DNA of 64,000 bases from Stomorhina lunata (taxonomy: Eukaryota; Arthropoda; Insecta; Diptera; Rhiniidae): NCBI GenBank assembly GCA_933228675.1, contig OW121741.1, positions 23,465,724 to 23,529,723 on the forward strand, in the 5' to 3' direction. The position numbers and the translations under genes are program-made. The notes below the pieces were generated by a model. The model did not search any database and was not told the origin of the DNA. It saw only the letters and a list, made by a program, of their open reading frames with translations. Positions within the stretch are counted from its first letter, which is position 1. The number at the start of each line of letters is the position of its first letter. Below are positions 34,981-46,139 of the stretch, piece after piece.

Positions 34981-35780
34981 CACAGTGGTATTTCTCCATA
35001 TATCGAAGTTCAAAAAGGAGTGATCCTACAACGATGAAATTCTGGATACTTGTTCAGTTTCATATCTTCTTCTTCTTCTGTTATCCTTGGCTCCCAGTGG
35101 AGCATAGGGCCTCGTTCAGTTTTATATAGATAAGAATAATCCAAAAAAATCGAAATCCGTCGACTTCTTGGGGTACCTGCCTTGGACCCCATTTTTCACA
35201 TATTTTTCTTCTCAATTTACAAGTCGCAATTCCGAATAGAAATATGAAATTCGAAACATGTCTTGTAATTAATTCAAAATTTCGTCGACTTCTAAGGGTA
35301 CCTCCTTCGTACCCCCATTTTTCACTTATTTTTCTTCTCAATATATAAGCCTTAATACTCAACAAAATTAGATGAAATTCGGCACACGTCTCTTTATTGA
35401 CCCAGAAAAGAGCTCTACTAATTTTGGTTAAAATCAGTTGACTCCTAGGGGTACCTGATTTGAGCTTACACTTAAATTCAATTTGATTAAAAAGTTACGC
35501 CTAAACGACTGCAACACTTTTTGCTTAAATTATGAGTAACAATTTATATGCCTTTTTTCAGAAAATTTTGAACATTGTTCTATGATCGGTAAATTTTGGT
35601 ATTTTTTTTTTTGTTTAATCTAAAAAAGAGACTTTCACCTTTCATTTAGTTATGGTGGGAGCACCGAGTAAACCGGAGACAACTTTATTTTTGTTTTTGT
35701 TCAAAGAAAAATGAAAACACTGAATTTTGTAGAGCTTTTTTGATTTCCAGATATCTTCTAAAGTATTTACGAGATTATAT
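34981..35780 (+). mobile_element. Transib-like non-autonomous element, copy 1 (3'-truncated)
   Basis: Starts CACAGTGGTATTTCTCC and is collinear with the complete copy at 44049-45708: GATCCTACAACGATGAAATT, repeated GGTACCTnCCTTnGACCCCC blocks, then CAATTTGATTAAAAA and GGGAGCACCGAGTAAACCGG. No matching right end was found. A 48-bp RTE fragment is inserted at 35066-35113. Confidence 0.65.
35066..35113 (-). mobile_element. 48-bp RTE LINE 3'-end insertion
   Basis: On the minus strand it reads GAGGCCCTATGCTCCACTGG then GAGCCAAGGATAACAG(AAG)4. This is the last codons (EALCSTGSQG, stop) and tail of the RTE-like LINE at 1734-2866. Flanked by 14-bp target repeats with one mismatch: GTTCAGTTTCATAT (35052-35065) and GTTCAGTTTTATAT (35114-35127). 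The Transib-like copy 2 has the unoccupied site (TTTTGTTTTATATAGATAAG). Confidence 0.85.
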
Positions 35781-36791
35781 TAATTTCTTCTGCAGACTAA
35801 AACCAAGGTTCTGTATCTTAAATAATCGACATCAAGATTAAAGCTGTAAAGCTATGATCGATGCAAGAGCTACAAGAACAGTCTAGCTAAGGCGAACCAT
35901 GGAAACCATTTTGCGGAACAACTGAACTCTTTTGTGAATCCGATACCTTGAGTAAGTTAAAGACAATCTTAAAATTATCTTTTCGATACCGTTAAATATT
36001 AAACATAGACTACACAATAACAATGGAAGATGCAGTCGTTGGTCATATGAGGTTGTTAAAGACAGGACAGTTTCTGTAATACCGAAAACCTTAAAATAGG
36101 CTACACTTCCTTAAGTTATGGTAATGAATATGTAAATGAATATAAAAGAATATAAATACATACAAAATTATTTATAAATATATATAATTATACTTTTACT
36201 TTTGATGTCACCTACTTTTTCCTAATCGCAATGCATTTCCGAGCTTTCTATCTGCTACCGTCACCATTATCACAACTTACCTCTGGCTATTGTTTTATAA
36301 AAATTGCTCAAAATACCTTGTTTCACTTTTAATTCTTTCATACGAACAAAAGATTTTGTTATATTTAACTTTAAGATAAATTCTTTTTCTATTTTCCACA
36401 ATTGTAACATAATGCAGAACATGACAACCGGAGAAGAAAATGTTACCATAACTTTTGTTTTGTTTCGTTTAAATGTGGAAACATTCAACAAAAAGAAAGA
36501 CATTTCCCTTAACTTTTGTTTTTTATTGTTAGTATTTCATTCAGCGTTTGAGCTGGTTTTTGTTTTATAAATCCAGCTGTCATTCTGGTAAATAGTTCAT
36601 GGTTTCAGCAGTGATTGTTGTTTAAGTAACGCACAAGTGGCACAAATTAAAATAGTGGTATGAGGGTTTTTTTTTTAAATGATGTCAAATTACGACTTGA
36701 ATTAACTAAACCGAAACAAATAAATCTATAACTGATCTACTGAAGCAAATGCTCTATAATATAAAGATATGCACTTCCATACATTTTTAAC
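35781..36791. other. A+T-rich sequence, no feature seen
   Basis: Two overlapping open frames on opposite strands at about 36270-36570 (77 and 88 codons) show no recognisable domain. Confidence 0.45.
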
Positions 36792-37045
36792 TGAGTCAAA
36801 AAATGTCTAGCAAAAATAAAACAGATTGTTATTCTGTTCATTCCCTATTACGAGTATTTTCGCTATTTGTATATTGTCAGCTTAAGAAAAAAGTTACTAT
36901 ACCATATTACCAACCTTTTAAAGAATCAAAAAATGTCTTAGATTATTACTCTCATCATTCCCTATTACGCGTATTTCCATTATTCTTAAATTTTCAGTTT
37001 AGGAGAAATGTTACTATACCACATTACCAGCCTTTGCCACATTAA
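36792..37045 (+). repeat. 114-bp tandem duplication with a read-through 80-codon open frame
   Basis: Two diverged units (offset 114 bp = 38 codons), each with AAAAAATGTCTnG, ATTCCCTATTACG, GTTACTATACCA and ATTACCA. ATG 36803 to stop 37045 reads through both, giving two similar peptide repeats (HSLLRVFSLF..., HSLLRVFPLF...). Differences between the units fall at all codon positions, so there is no clear sign of protein constraint. Not accepted as a gene. Confidence 0.6.
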
Positions 37046-37841
37046 CCACCAAAACACTAAAGTTTTTTTGTTTTTTATTATATTTTTCCCTTATCGATAA
37101 CTGTTCAATATTTTCCATCATAATTTCATATTAATTGACTTGTCTAACCTGTCCTCCTTCGAAAAACTTCTCAAGCGTTATATTGATAGCCTTTCAAAAC
37201 TTGTCAATTCAGCAACTAAATGACCTTCAATCCGAAACCATCAATTATTCTAACTAAAATTACTAAACATTATGATTTATTATTAAAATATTTTCATCAT
37301 AGTTTTGCTTCTTTTCACAACTTAAGCATTTAGTTGCTTAAGTATATTCTTAAAAAAAGCAGCAAGAAAGGAAAAACTTTATCTTTCATTTATTTTCTCT
37401 CACCCGGTCGCTTGTTGATACCCTGTGGTTATTAACACTCATAATTTTATTACAAAACTTTTATAAAGCTCAACAACAGCAACAAGAAATACATAAAAAT
37501 AAAATATATAAATTATATTATCCCTTTTTTTTTTTTGCTTTCCAGCTAAACCGCACAATCTCATTATATAGGAAAGAAAAAAGTTGTCTAGTAAAGAAGA
37601 AAAAACTAGAGATAATTTACATTCACACCAACATTTTATTTATATGAAGTGGAAGTAAAATACATAGAAGAGACACCAAGATAAACAAACAGACAGACGG
37701 ACGGAAATAGAGACACACACACTCTCACACTTAGAAAAGTTTTGTTTATTGTTATGCATGACACCAACTTCATTGAAAGATTCTTCAAATTGTCAGAAAG
37801 TACAAAACAAAATAATACTTTTTTAGTACTTTTTCCCATAC
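37046..37841. other. A+T-rich sequence, no feature seen
   Basis: No recognisable gene. A short GACAGACGGACGG stretch lies near 37690. Confidence 0.4.
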
Positions 37842-38075
37842 AAAAACAAGTAAGAGTGTTACATTCGGCTGTGCCGAATCTTATATACCCACCATCAAGT
37901 TGTGTTAAATTTAGAAACATATCTCATATATCTACGAGGGTGCAGCAAATTCCAAATGTAGACCAAATTGGAAAAAAAGTTGTTACGCTAGTTGGTATTG
38001 TTGGTAAAATATTTGGAATAACTTCGGTTGCAGTATTTAGTTTATATATAGTTCAACATTCAAAATTATGTAAAT

Positions 38076-38392
38076 CAGGGACCGAAAATAGCTGTTATTT
38101 TTGAATTTTTGATTAAAAACAGCAACCGCAAGGAAATGTCAGATAATAAAACCAAGTATACCATTTTGATAGCCTTGGACCAAATTTTCATAAAATGCGA
38201 TGATTTTTAAAAATCTGATTTTTATTTTTTAGAAAAATAATAACAGTTATTTTTTTGAACAAAAATAAAAGTTATTTTTAACGAGCAAAAATAACAGTAA
38301 TTTTTATCTTTTATTATTTCGACCATGAATACAAGTTATTTTTTGGCTTTTATTTTTTCGATCAGAAATAAAAGTTATTTTTTGACTTACAT
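38076..38392. mobile_element. 317-bp hAT-like insertion in DINE copy 3
   Basis: Absent from DINE copy 2, which reads straight across the site. Flanked by TGTAAAT at 38069-38075 and 38393-38399 (7 bp; 8 bp with one mismatch). Begins CAGGGACCGAAAATA, a start typical of hAT elements. The interior is an A/T-rich ~50-bp subrepeat (AAAATAACTTTTATTT, GATCGAAAAAATAAAAG variants). The matching right inverted end is not evident, so the class is uncertain; the insertion itself is well supported. Confidence 0.65.
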
Positions 38393-38476
38393 TGTAAATG
38401 GTTTCCCTAGTATTTACTTTGAACAAAATTCGTTATTGTAACCGGGTATGGTTTTACATAAGTAAGTCGTTAAATA

Positions 38477-39776
38477 TCGGGTGTTTTTTATTGAGGTATA
38501 GAACTTTAAGTTGGCATCACTTTTTTAACTGGCGGCCATTTTGTCAGCTGTCAAGTGATTAATATTTAGTTTGGTTTGCCATTTCATCATGAACAGGTTG
38601 ACAAAAGAACAACGCTTGCAAATCGTGCAAATTTATTTCTAAAATAATGGTTCAGTTCGCGAAGTTTACCGCAAGCTCCGTCCATTTTATGGTCGACATA
38701 ATCGCCCACCAGATCAATTAATTCGGTTAACTATGGATCGTTTTCGCACTACGTTTACTCTATGTGATAATACGCATCCGCAGCGACGTCGAACAGTGCG
38801 CACCGAAGAAACAATTGCCGCTGTAGAGCAAAATGTTGAAGAGGACCCGAATCGATTCGCCACCGTGCACTGCAATTGGAGCTTTGTCCATCAACTTTAT
38901 GGAAGATTTTGCGCAAAGATCTTGGCTTGCGACCTTACAAGATCCAGCTTGTGCAAGAATTAAAGCCGCGAGACCATGCAATGCGTCGTGATTTTGGTGT
39001 ATGGGCCGAAAATGAGATTGATCTCGATGCTGATTTTCATCGCAAAATTTTGTTCAGTGATGAGGCTCATTTTTGGTAGAATGGCTACGTCAACAAGCAA
39101 AATTGCCGCATTTGGAGTGAAGAGAATCCACATGAGACCTTTGAGACTCCATTACATCCACAAAAACTGACTGTTTGGTGTGCTCTATGGGCTGGTGGAG
39201 TCATTGGGCCATACTTCTTCCGAAATAATGCTGGAGAGTCAGTTACCATAAATGGAGACCGGTATAGAGCCATGATAACCGACTATTTTGTTCCCCAATT
39301 GGATGGCATGAATGTGGATGAGTTGTAGTTCCAACAAGACGGCGCTACATGCCACACAGCGCACGTCATAATTGATTTATTGAAGGAAACATTCGATGAG
39401 CGCATAATTTCGGGGAATGGACCTGTCAATTGGCTACCAAGATCGTGCGATTTGACACCACTGGATTATTTTCTTTGGGGATATGTGAAGTCGCTCGTCT
39501 ACGCCAACAAACCAGAAACGTTAGGGGACTTGGAAGCCAACATTCGTGGCGTTATTGCCAACATACGGCCCCATATGCTCGAAAAAGTAGTTGAAAATTG
39601 GACCTGTAGAATTGGCTTTATTCGAGCCAGCCACGGCGGCCACATGCCCGAAATAATATTTAGACATTAATGGCATAAAATTATCCTTCCAATAAAGCCA
39701 AATTGATGGACATTAAAACGATTTTCTTGTGTTTTATTTCAATTCGAAGTTCTATACCTCTAAAAAAAACACCCAT
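38477..39776 (+). mobile_element. Mariner-like transposon, copy B
   Basis: 1300 bp. Left end TC-GGGTGTTTTTTATTGAGG and right end, read inward, AT-GGGTGTTTTTTTTAGAGG; both continue GTATAGAACTT. TA flanks at 38475-38476 and 39777-39778. DINE copy 2 retains the unoccupied site (AAAAG-TA-TTTAAC at about 23380-23390), which confirms both ends and the TA duplication. It contains a full-length but dead transposase. Confidence 0.95.
38589..39673 (+). pseudogene. Mariner-like transposase, broken (copy B)
   Basis: Starts at ATG 38589 (MNRLTKEQRLQIVQIYF), with an N-terminal DUF4817-like helix-turn-helix region (REVYRKLRPFYGRHNRPPDQ). Then come RTEETIAAVEQNVEEDPN, LCPSTLWKILRKDLGLRPY and the three acidic positions: FSDEAHF, FQQDGATCHTA and LPRSCDLTPLDYFLWGY, with 36 residues between the second and third. 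Ends GGHMPEIIFRH. Lesions: TAA at 38640-38642, a frameshift near 38850, TAG at 39077-39079 (just after SDEAHFW) and TAG at 39326-39328. All later codons stay in one frame, so decay is fairly recent and mostly by point mutation. The length of about 350 codons is normal for the group. Confidence 0.93.
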
Positions 39777-39940
39777 TACTTTTCGTTTAGCTTAATATTT
39801 AGTTATAATAAGGAAGTTGATAGTAATACGACAGGTCCATATATTTTGTTATGAGTTCCTAATGCATCTACCATATACATAATCTTAATATGCTGCTTGT
39901 ACCTCCGAATCTTTTTGATTGTAGATATAAAAAAGGAGAT

Positions 39941-39948
39941 GTTATATA

Positions 39949-40036
<88 letters not shown>
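39941..40036. repeat. (TA)n microsatellite in DINE copy 3
   Basis: About 95 bp of TA with one CA and one ATAATA break. The same position in DINE copy 2 (about 23205-23222) has only a few TA units. Confidence 0.95.
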
Positions 40037-40039
<3 letters not shown>

Positions 40040-41169
40040 AATTATAGCCAAATGTTGACCGATTGTAACAAAATTTCACACACTGGCTGGTATTTATATA
40101 AATTTAATGGCAATAGCTGTCACAGTTTCTAATTTAATAGCTTTTAACTGGCTTTTGCTAAATATTTTTTGGTTTCCGGGAGTGTTTTTTTAAATGAAAG
40201 CTATAGTCAAATATGAACCGATTCCTATAAAATTTGATATACTGACCAACAGTTGCATAAAACTTCTCGTTTCTAAATTTAGTCGTCATACCTATTACAA
40301 TTGTACTCAATTTATCAGCATTCATGTGCTTCCCGGGGCGGGGTTATGTGGGAGCTCAAACTAAATGTGAACTGATTTCGCCCATTTTCAGTACGCAACT
40401 TTTGTTACATATCAAAAATACTTTTGTAAAATTTTGTCTCTCTAGCTTTTGTAGTTAAGAAGCTGTCGCGCTTTTATCTGACGGACAGCCGGATCTAAAT
40501 CTTATTTATTTTTTTTTTTTTTTTGTATATATGTGTTTCCGTAAATTTTTTATATGGGAGCTATGGTCAAATAGTGACCGATTGTAACTGACATTTATAT
40601 AAGACTTACTTTTGTAAAGTTTTGTTGCTGTAGCCCTTTTCATTAAGGCGCTATCGCGCTTTTATCTAACGAACAGACGGACATAAACCCCCTTTCCTTT
40701 TTGTATTTTTGTATTTCCTTAAGCTTTTTTGAATTGGAGCTATGGTCAAATGGTGACCGATTGTGACAAAATTTTGCACATTGGCTGGCATTCACATAAG
40801 ACTTCCTTGTGCTAAATTTAGTGGCCAAAGCTATTATAGTTTATCATTGAATTTCAGGTGGAATTTAGGCTGTTTCCATAAGTTTTTATATGAGAGCTAT
40901 AGTTAAATGTGAACCGATTTTGATGAAATTTTATATGCTGCCAAGTGCTTATACAAAACTTCTAGATACCAAATTTTGTCATCATAGCTGTAATAATTTG
41001 TCATTTATTAGCAAATAAGCGATTAGTCTAGACGAGGTTATACGGGAGCTATGATCAAATGTTAACCGATTTTGCCCAATTTCAATAGAAAAATTTTCTT
41101 ATAGATGAAGAATGTTCCTACTAAGTTTCAGTGTGCTAGCTCCTTTCGTTTAGGCGTTATCGTGATTTC

Positions 41170-41688
<519 letters not shown>

Positions 41689-41811
41689 TCTAAGAATTTC
41701 ATAAGGATTCAGAATATATATCCTTTTTGATTTTTGAGCCAATATTAAGGAAATTACAAACGGAATGACAATCTCAATATACCCCCTATTCTCTTTGATG
41801 GTGGGTATAAA

Positions 41812-43280
41812 AAAAGAAAAAAATTTGGGGGCGAAAAAAAACGCACAAAAGAAGATTTGCGCATAATTTACTCGTTTGTTGATACGAAGATTACAATTTG
41901 ACATTAAAGTATTATTTAGTTTGAATAAACAAATAATATAAGAAATCTCTATCTAACAGCAGAGCTACTCGTGCCTGAAATAAAACCACATCACAGAAAG
42001 CAGCAACAACATCATTCCCAGAATCAAGATGAAAACTCTTGAAAAAGTTTGTAGTTTTTATTTGGTGAAAAATTATGCAAAAAACGTTTTATGGTTAGCA
42101 CAAGCAGTTCAGCTCTTTCTTTCTTTCTTTTCTTCTTTTTTAACAAAAGCTCTAGATTATGAATGTTAGAAATTAATATTACAAAAGTTTCAAGTCCATT
42201 TTGCAAAATGCGAAAAATTATGATGCAATTTAATGGTAGAATTTGGCGAAATAAATAGTTAGTAATTGTCACTGTGAATTTGGGATTTTCAAGATAAATA
42301 CTTAGATAAAGAGGGAATTTGTTTAAATTATGTCAGTAACATTAAACAAATGAATTGGATTAATTAAAAAAAAAAGAACTAAATCATATTTAGTCAAAAA
42401 GTTTAAATAAAATTTTGAAATTATGAAAGGAAAATAAGCTGTTATTGTGTGGATAACGAGCATTTAAATAAGTAAATTAAAGTTTTTAAATGACATGAAT
42501 ACTAACTTTTCTTTTAAAATAACATTATATGTTTACTATTCTCAGAGAATGAAGAAAGTAACATTTTCTTTTCTGACATAAATGTTGCATTTTTCCCCCT
42601 TTCCGCTTTTTTGTGTTATATTCTGAAAAAAGTGTAAACAAACATGTTCTTTTCCTAAAATGTCTCACTAAAAAGTGTATAATGTGTAACGGTTTTGACA
42701 CTCGATAAGTTTTAGGGGGAGTGTACCTACTACAGTTTTGTTATTGTTCAAGATGAGTATTATTAAATCTTTGAGCCATGTAAAAAACGTTGAACATGTG
42801 CAAACCCCAGATGTAATAATTTTTTGGAAGAAAAAACTGTGTTTATTTGTAAAGTTAAAAAAGTTGTAGTTTGTGAGTGTTTTTGTAACATTAAAAAAAA
42901 TGTTACACAAATAATATGCCATATTTTTTGCCAGAAAAGAAAACGCTATAGATATCTTAGTATATACCTTGATCTCCGCTTGACTTGAGTCCTTCATATT
43001 CATATACTTAGAATTCAAAATCATATAAATCAAACTGATAACTTGTCATATTTACTAGCTAATTAGTTCACAATCTTCTCTGGATTTATAATATAAACTT
43101 ATTTTTTACAAGGCAGCTAAAATCATAAACATTTAATATTGGAAAATTGCAAGGAAAATAATCGGAAATTTTAAGAATAACCACAATTATTATGACAATA
43201 CTTGAAAATATTAAAAACTACATAACCATTTATGTAACAAAACTGGCTAGACATCCTAACCCACTTGCAAAGGTATTGCT
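41812..43280. other. A+T-rich sequence, no feature seen
   Basis: No gene recognised; the open frames of 82 and 121 codons on the minus strand are low-complexity. Confidence 0.5.
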
Positions 43281-43352
43281 ATATATATATAGGACTATAG
43301 TCTTGCCTATAGATAGGACTATAGTCTGGCCTTTAGATAGGACTATGGCCTT
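43281..43352. repeat. Three spaced GACTATAGTC-like motifs
   Basis: GGACTATAGTCTTGCC, GGACTATAGTCTGGCC and GGACTATGGCC recur about 24-27 bp apart, with TATAGATA or TTAGATA between them. The core equals the palindrome core of satellite C at 61-64 kb. Confidence 0.6.
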
Positions 43353-43356
43353 ATTC

Positions 43357-43705
43357 GTTGGGTATTATTGGATTTTTTATTGTTCAGTTAGATGGTGGTT
43401 CGGATGACTCTCCTGATGACATCCTAAAGAAGATAAAGGAAATTTATCTCCTCGTAAATGTCTTTTTGACATTCTTACAGTAGATCACTTAAGTAGGTAT
43501 TCTATAATTTGAAAATGATCGACTAATTGCTTTATAAACCGCAAGTAGGGTTTCTTTGTCTGTTTCCCTAGTGCGGATGGCCAGCGACTTGATGACCTTA
43601 TTCGGAGAATGTGTATATTCTGTCAAATGTTACTCCCAATATTTTGAGGCGGGGTTTTTACATCGTCGACTAAGATATTTATTTTCAGTGATACTTCCTC
43701 ATATG
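43357..43705 (-). pseudogene. Jockey-like LINE reverse transcriptase relic 1
   Basis: On the minus strand LKILGVTFDRIYTFSE is followed, after a frameshift at about 43605, by NKVIKSLAIRTRETDKETLL and AVYKAISRSF. These are the C-terminal RT blocks of the jockey clade, whose members have KILGVTFD, KVLKSLAG and KETLLxxYKAIGRS. Farther on MSSGESSEPPSN matches relic 2. Stops and frameshifts throughout; only about 350 bp survives. Confidence 0.75.
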
Positions 43706-43815
43706 AGGTCAACATCGTCATCGATAGGGATGATACGATAAATACAAGTACTTACTCGATACTTTTCCTTCAATACCAAGTACTTTTGGAATCGATACTT
43801 TTCCACCAACTATTA

Positions 43816-43816
43816 A

Positions 43817-43878
<62 letters not shown>
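43816..43878. repeat. (TA)n microsatellite
   Basis: About 60 bp of TA. Confidence 0.95.
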
Positions 43879-43879
<1 letters not shown>

Positions 43880-43984
43880 TTGTCCAACAATATTCCAATT
43901 GGAACTTCTCTCAGACAAGAGTAGCTAGCTGAGTTATGAGGTGAACCGCCCCTTTTTTGAAACTTTTTTTTTCAAGTGTGTCTG

Positions 43985-44048
43985 GCCGGGAATCGAACTT
44001 GGGACCTCTGGTATGCTAGGCGAATTACTAATCTGCTATACCATGGCG
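43985..44048 (-). repeat. tRNA-derived SINE head (tRNA-Ala-like)
   Basis: On the minus strand: GCCATGGTATAGCAGATTAG (A-box region), CCTAGCATACCAGAGG (anticodon-loop-like CTAGCAT, i.e. AGC) and AGTTCGATTCCCGG (B box). Stems are imperfect, so it is not a working tRNA. Its 5' end coincides with the target site of the adjacent Transib-like element. Confidence 0.6.
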
Positions 44049-45708
44049 CACAGTGAGATTTCTTCATACATCTAACTGCAAAAAATAGAAGGAGTTATCC
44101 TACAACGATGAAATTTGGCACACTTATTTTGTTTTATATAGATAAGAAAAATTCAAAAAAACTTTTAAATCCGACGACTCCTTGAGGTACCTCCCTTGGA
44201 CCCCCATTTTTTTACTTATTTTTCTTCCCAATGTATAACCCGCAATTTTCAACAGAATTTCATGAAAATCGGCATAACTCTATTATTTGACCAAGAAAAG
44301 AGCTCCACTAGTTTTGGTTGAAATCCGACGACTCCTTAAGGTACCGCCCTTGGACCCCCATTTTTTCACTTATTTTTCATCTCAATGTATAAACCCCAAT
44401 TTTTTGATCCAGAAAAAAGCCTTACTAATTTTGGTTGAAATCCGACGACTCTTTGAGGTACCTCCCTTGGACCCCAATTTTTTCACTTATTTTTCTTCTC
44501 AATGTATAAACCCCAATTCTATTTTTTGATCCAGAAAAAAGCCCTACTAATTTTGGTTGAAATCCGACGACTCTTTGAGGTACCTCCCTTGGACCCCAAT
44601 TTTTTCACTTATTTTTCTTCTCAATGTATAAACCCCAATTTTCAATAGAATTTGATCAAATTTGGCTCAATTCTATTTTTTGATCCAGAAAAGAGCTCTA
44701 CTAATTTTGGTTAAAATCCGAAGACTCCTTGAGGTACCTCCCTTGGACCCCCTTTTTTTCACATTTCAATGTATAACCCACAATTTGATAAAATTCGGCA
44801 CACTTTTATTTTCTGATCTAAAAAAGAGTTCTACCAATTTCGGTTGAAATCCGGTTAAAGCCAATATTTAAATATTTTATTCATTAATTATCATTTCCTT
44901 AACTACATCATCCAATTCCGAAACATTTTTATAAGGTTGTCGTCTTAAATTACTTATATATGGATCAGAAGACTCAAGCAAACGATGAAAAACATCGGTA
45001 TTTGTTTTTACATTAATTTTCTTATTAAAACATGTGGTTTTGTTTTTTTTTTAATTTCTTATGCACTTTTTCCAAATAGCTGTCAATAAATTATTAATAA
45101 ATTGTTGTTATAAAAGAGCTAATGTTAGGATTAATAACTGCAATTTGATTAAAAACTTAAGCCTGAAGGTATGCAATGGTTTTTTATTATAAGCAATATT
45201 CCTGACTTTTTTTACTAAATTTTGATTTTTTCAAAAGTTTGACAAAAGTTGCTAAATTTTTTTAGCTAATTCGAAAGAAAAGCCTTTTGTCTTTCATTTC
45301 ATTATACTAAGAGCACGGAGGTAAACCGAGCCAACTGACTTTTTCTCCAACGAAAACTGCCAATGCTAAATTTTATAGGACAATCTTGATGCGCTCATAT
45401 CTCCCAAACTATGTGTGCAGTAAACTTTTTTTTTTCTTTAAAACAAACACAAGATCTCAGACTTCAATAAAATTCACACCTACATTTTGCCACTTGAAAT
45501 ATCTTCGATACATAAGCCTTTAAATTTCAATAATTTTACCATAAATTTTTGTTTCACAACATTTAGCTGACTTCAACCGATTTTTTCTATATATAGGTAA
45601 AAAATATAGGTTTTTCATTGCCAGATTCTTCTCTATCAAATGGCATTATTAGATTTTTGAAAAGTGACAGTCAAAAAATGCCTTTTTTGCAGCAGAAATA
45701 CCATAGTG
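44049..45708 (+). mobile_element. Transib-like non-autonomous element, copy 2
   Basis: 1660 bp. Left end CACAGTGAGATTTCTTC, right end read inward CACTATGGTATTTCTGC. Flanked by exact 5-bp duplications TGGCG at 44044-44048 and 45709-45713. A 5-bp target duplication with CAC-nn-TG ends is the Transib signature as I know it. Copy 1 (34981) has CACAGTGGTATTTCTCC. Inside are five GGTACC-centred repeats of about 117-153 bp (near 44186, 44339, 44456, 44578 and 44731). No transposase frame, so it is non-autonomous. Confidence 0.72.
44086..44870 (+). repeat. Internal ~120-150-bp tandem repeats of the Transib-like element
   Basis: Units share AATCCGACGACTCnTTGAGG, TACCTCCCTTGGACCCC, TTTTTCACTTATTTTTCTTC and TCAATGTATAAACCCCAATT. 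Two short open frames crossing them repeat the same peptide and are artefacts. Confidence 0.85.
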
Positions 45709-46139
45709 TGGCGGTTCAATATTTGAAGTGTACTTATGTTTGAAATCATACATTTTTCTGGGAATCTATTTTAAAGTATTTGAAGTGTCCTTATATTTTT
45801 CATTGTTAACAATAAAAATCTATTTAAGGTTTTTTTTGACAGTTTTGCAGTTTTGATGTTATTGTTTTTTGATTTTGTCTCAATGCATAGTTTACGAGAT
45901 ATAGATTAAAGAATCAGTACGTATTTTTTGAAAATTGTACAAAAATCCTAATAATTCAGATTTTGAGTGTCTCAATCGGTTCAAGATTTGTAAGTTGAAA
46001 AATGTGCTACTGTATAATAAAGCATGAAAAATAATGTTTTCTGTAATCTAAGTTCAGTTTCAGGTAAGTCCATAAAAAATCTAGAGTTAGGGGTTCTGCG
46101 CATTGAAAAAGTTGTTGGGTATAACATAGACTTTTTCAA

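Noticed and set aside
43985..44048. Functional tRNA-Ala gene
   Set aside because: The anticodon-like AGC is present, but stems are mismatched; better as a SINE head.
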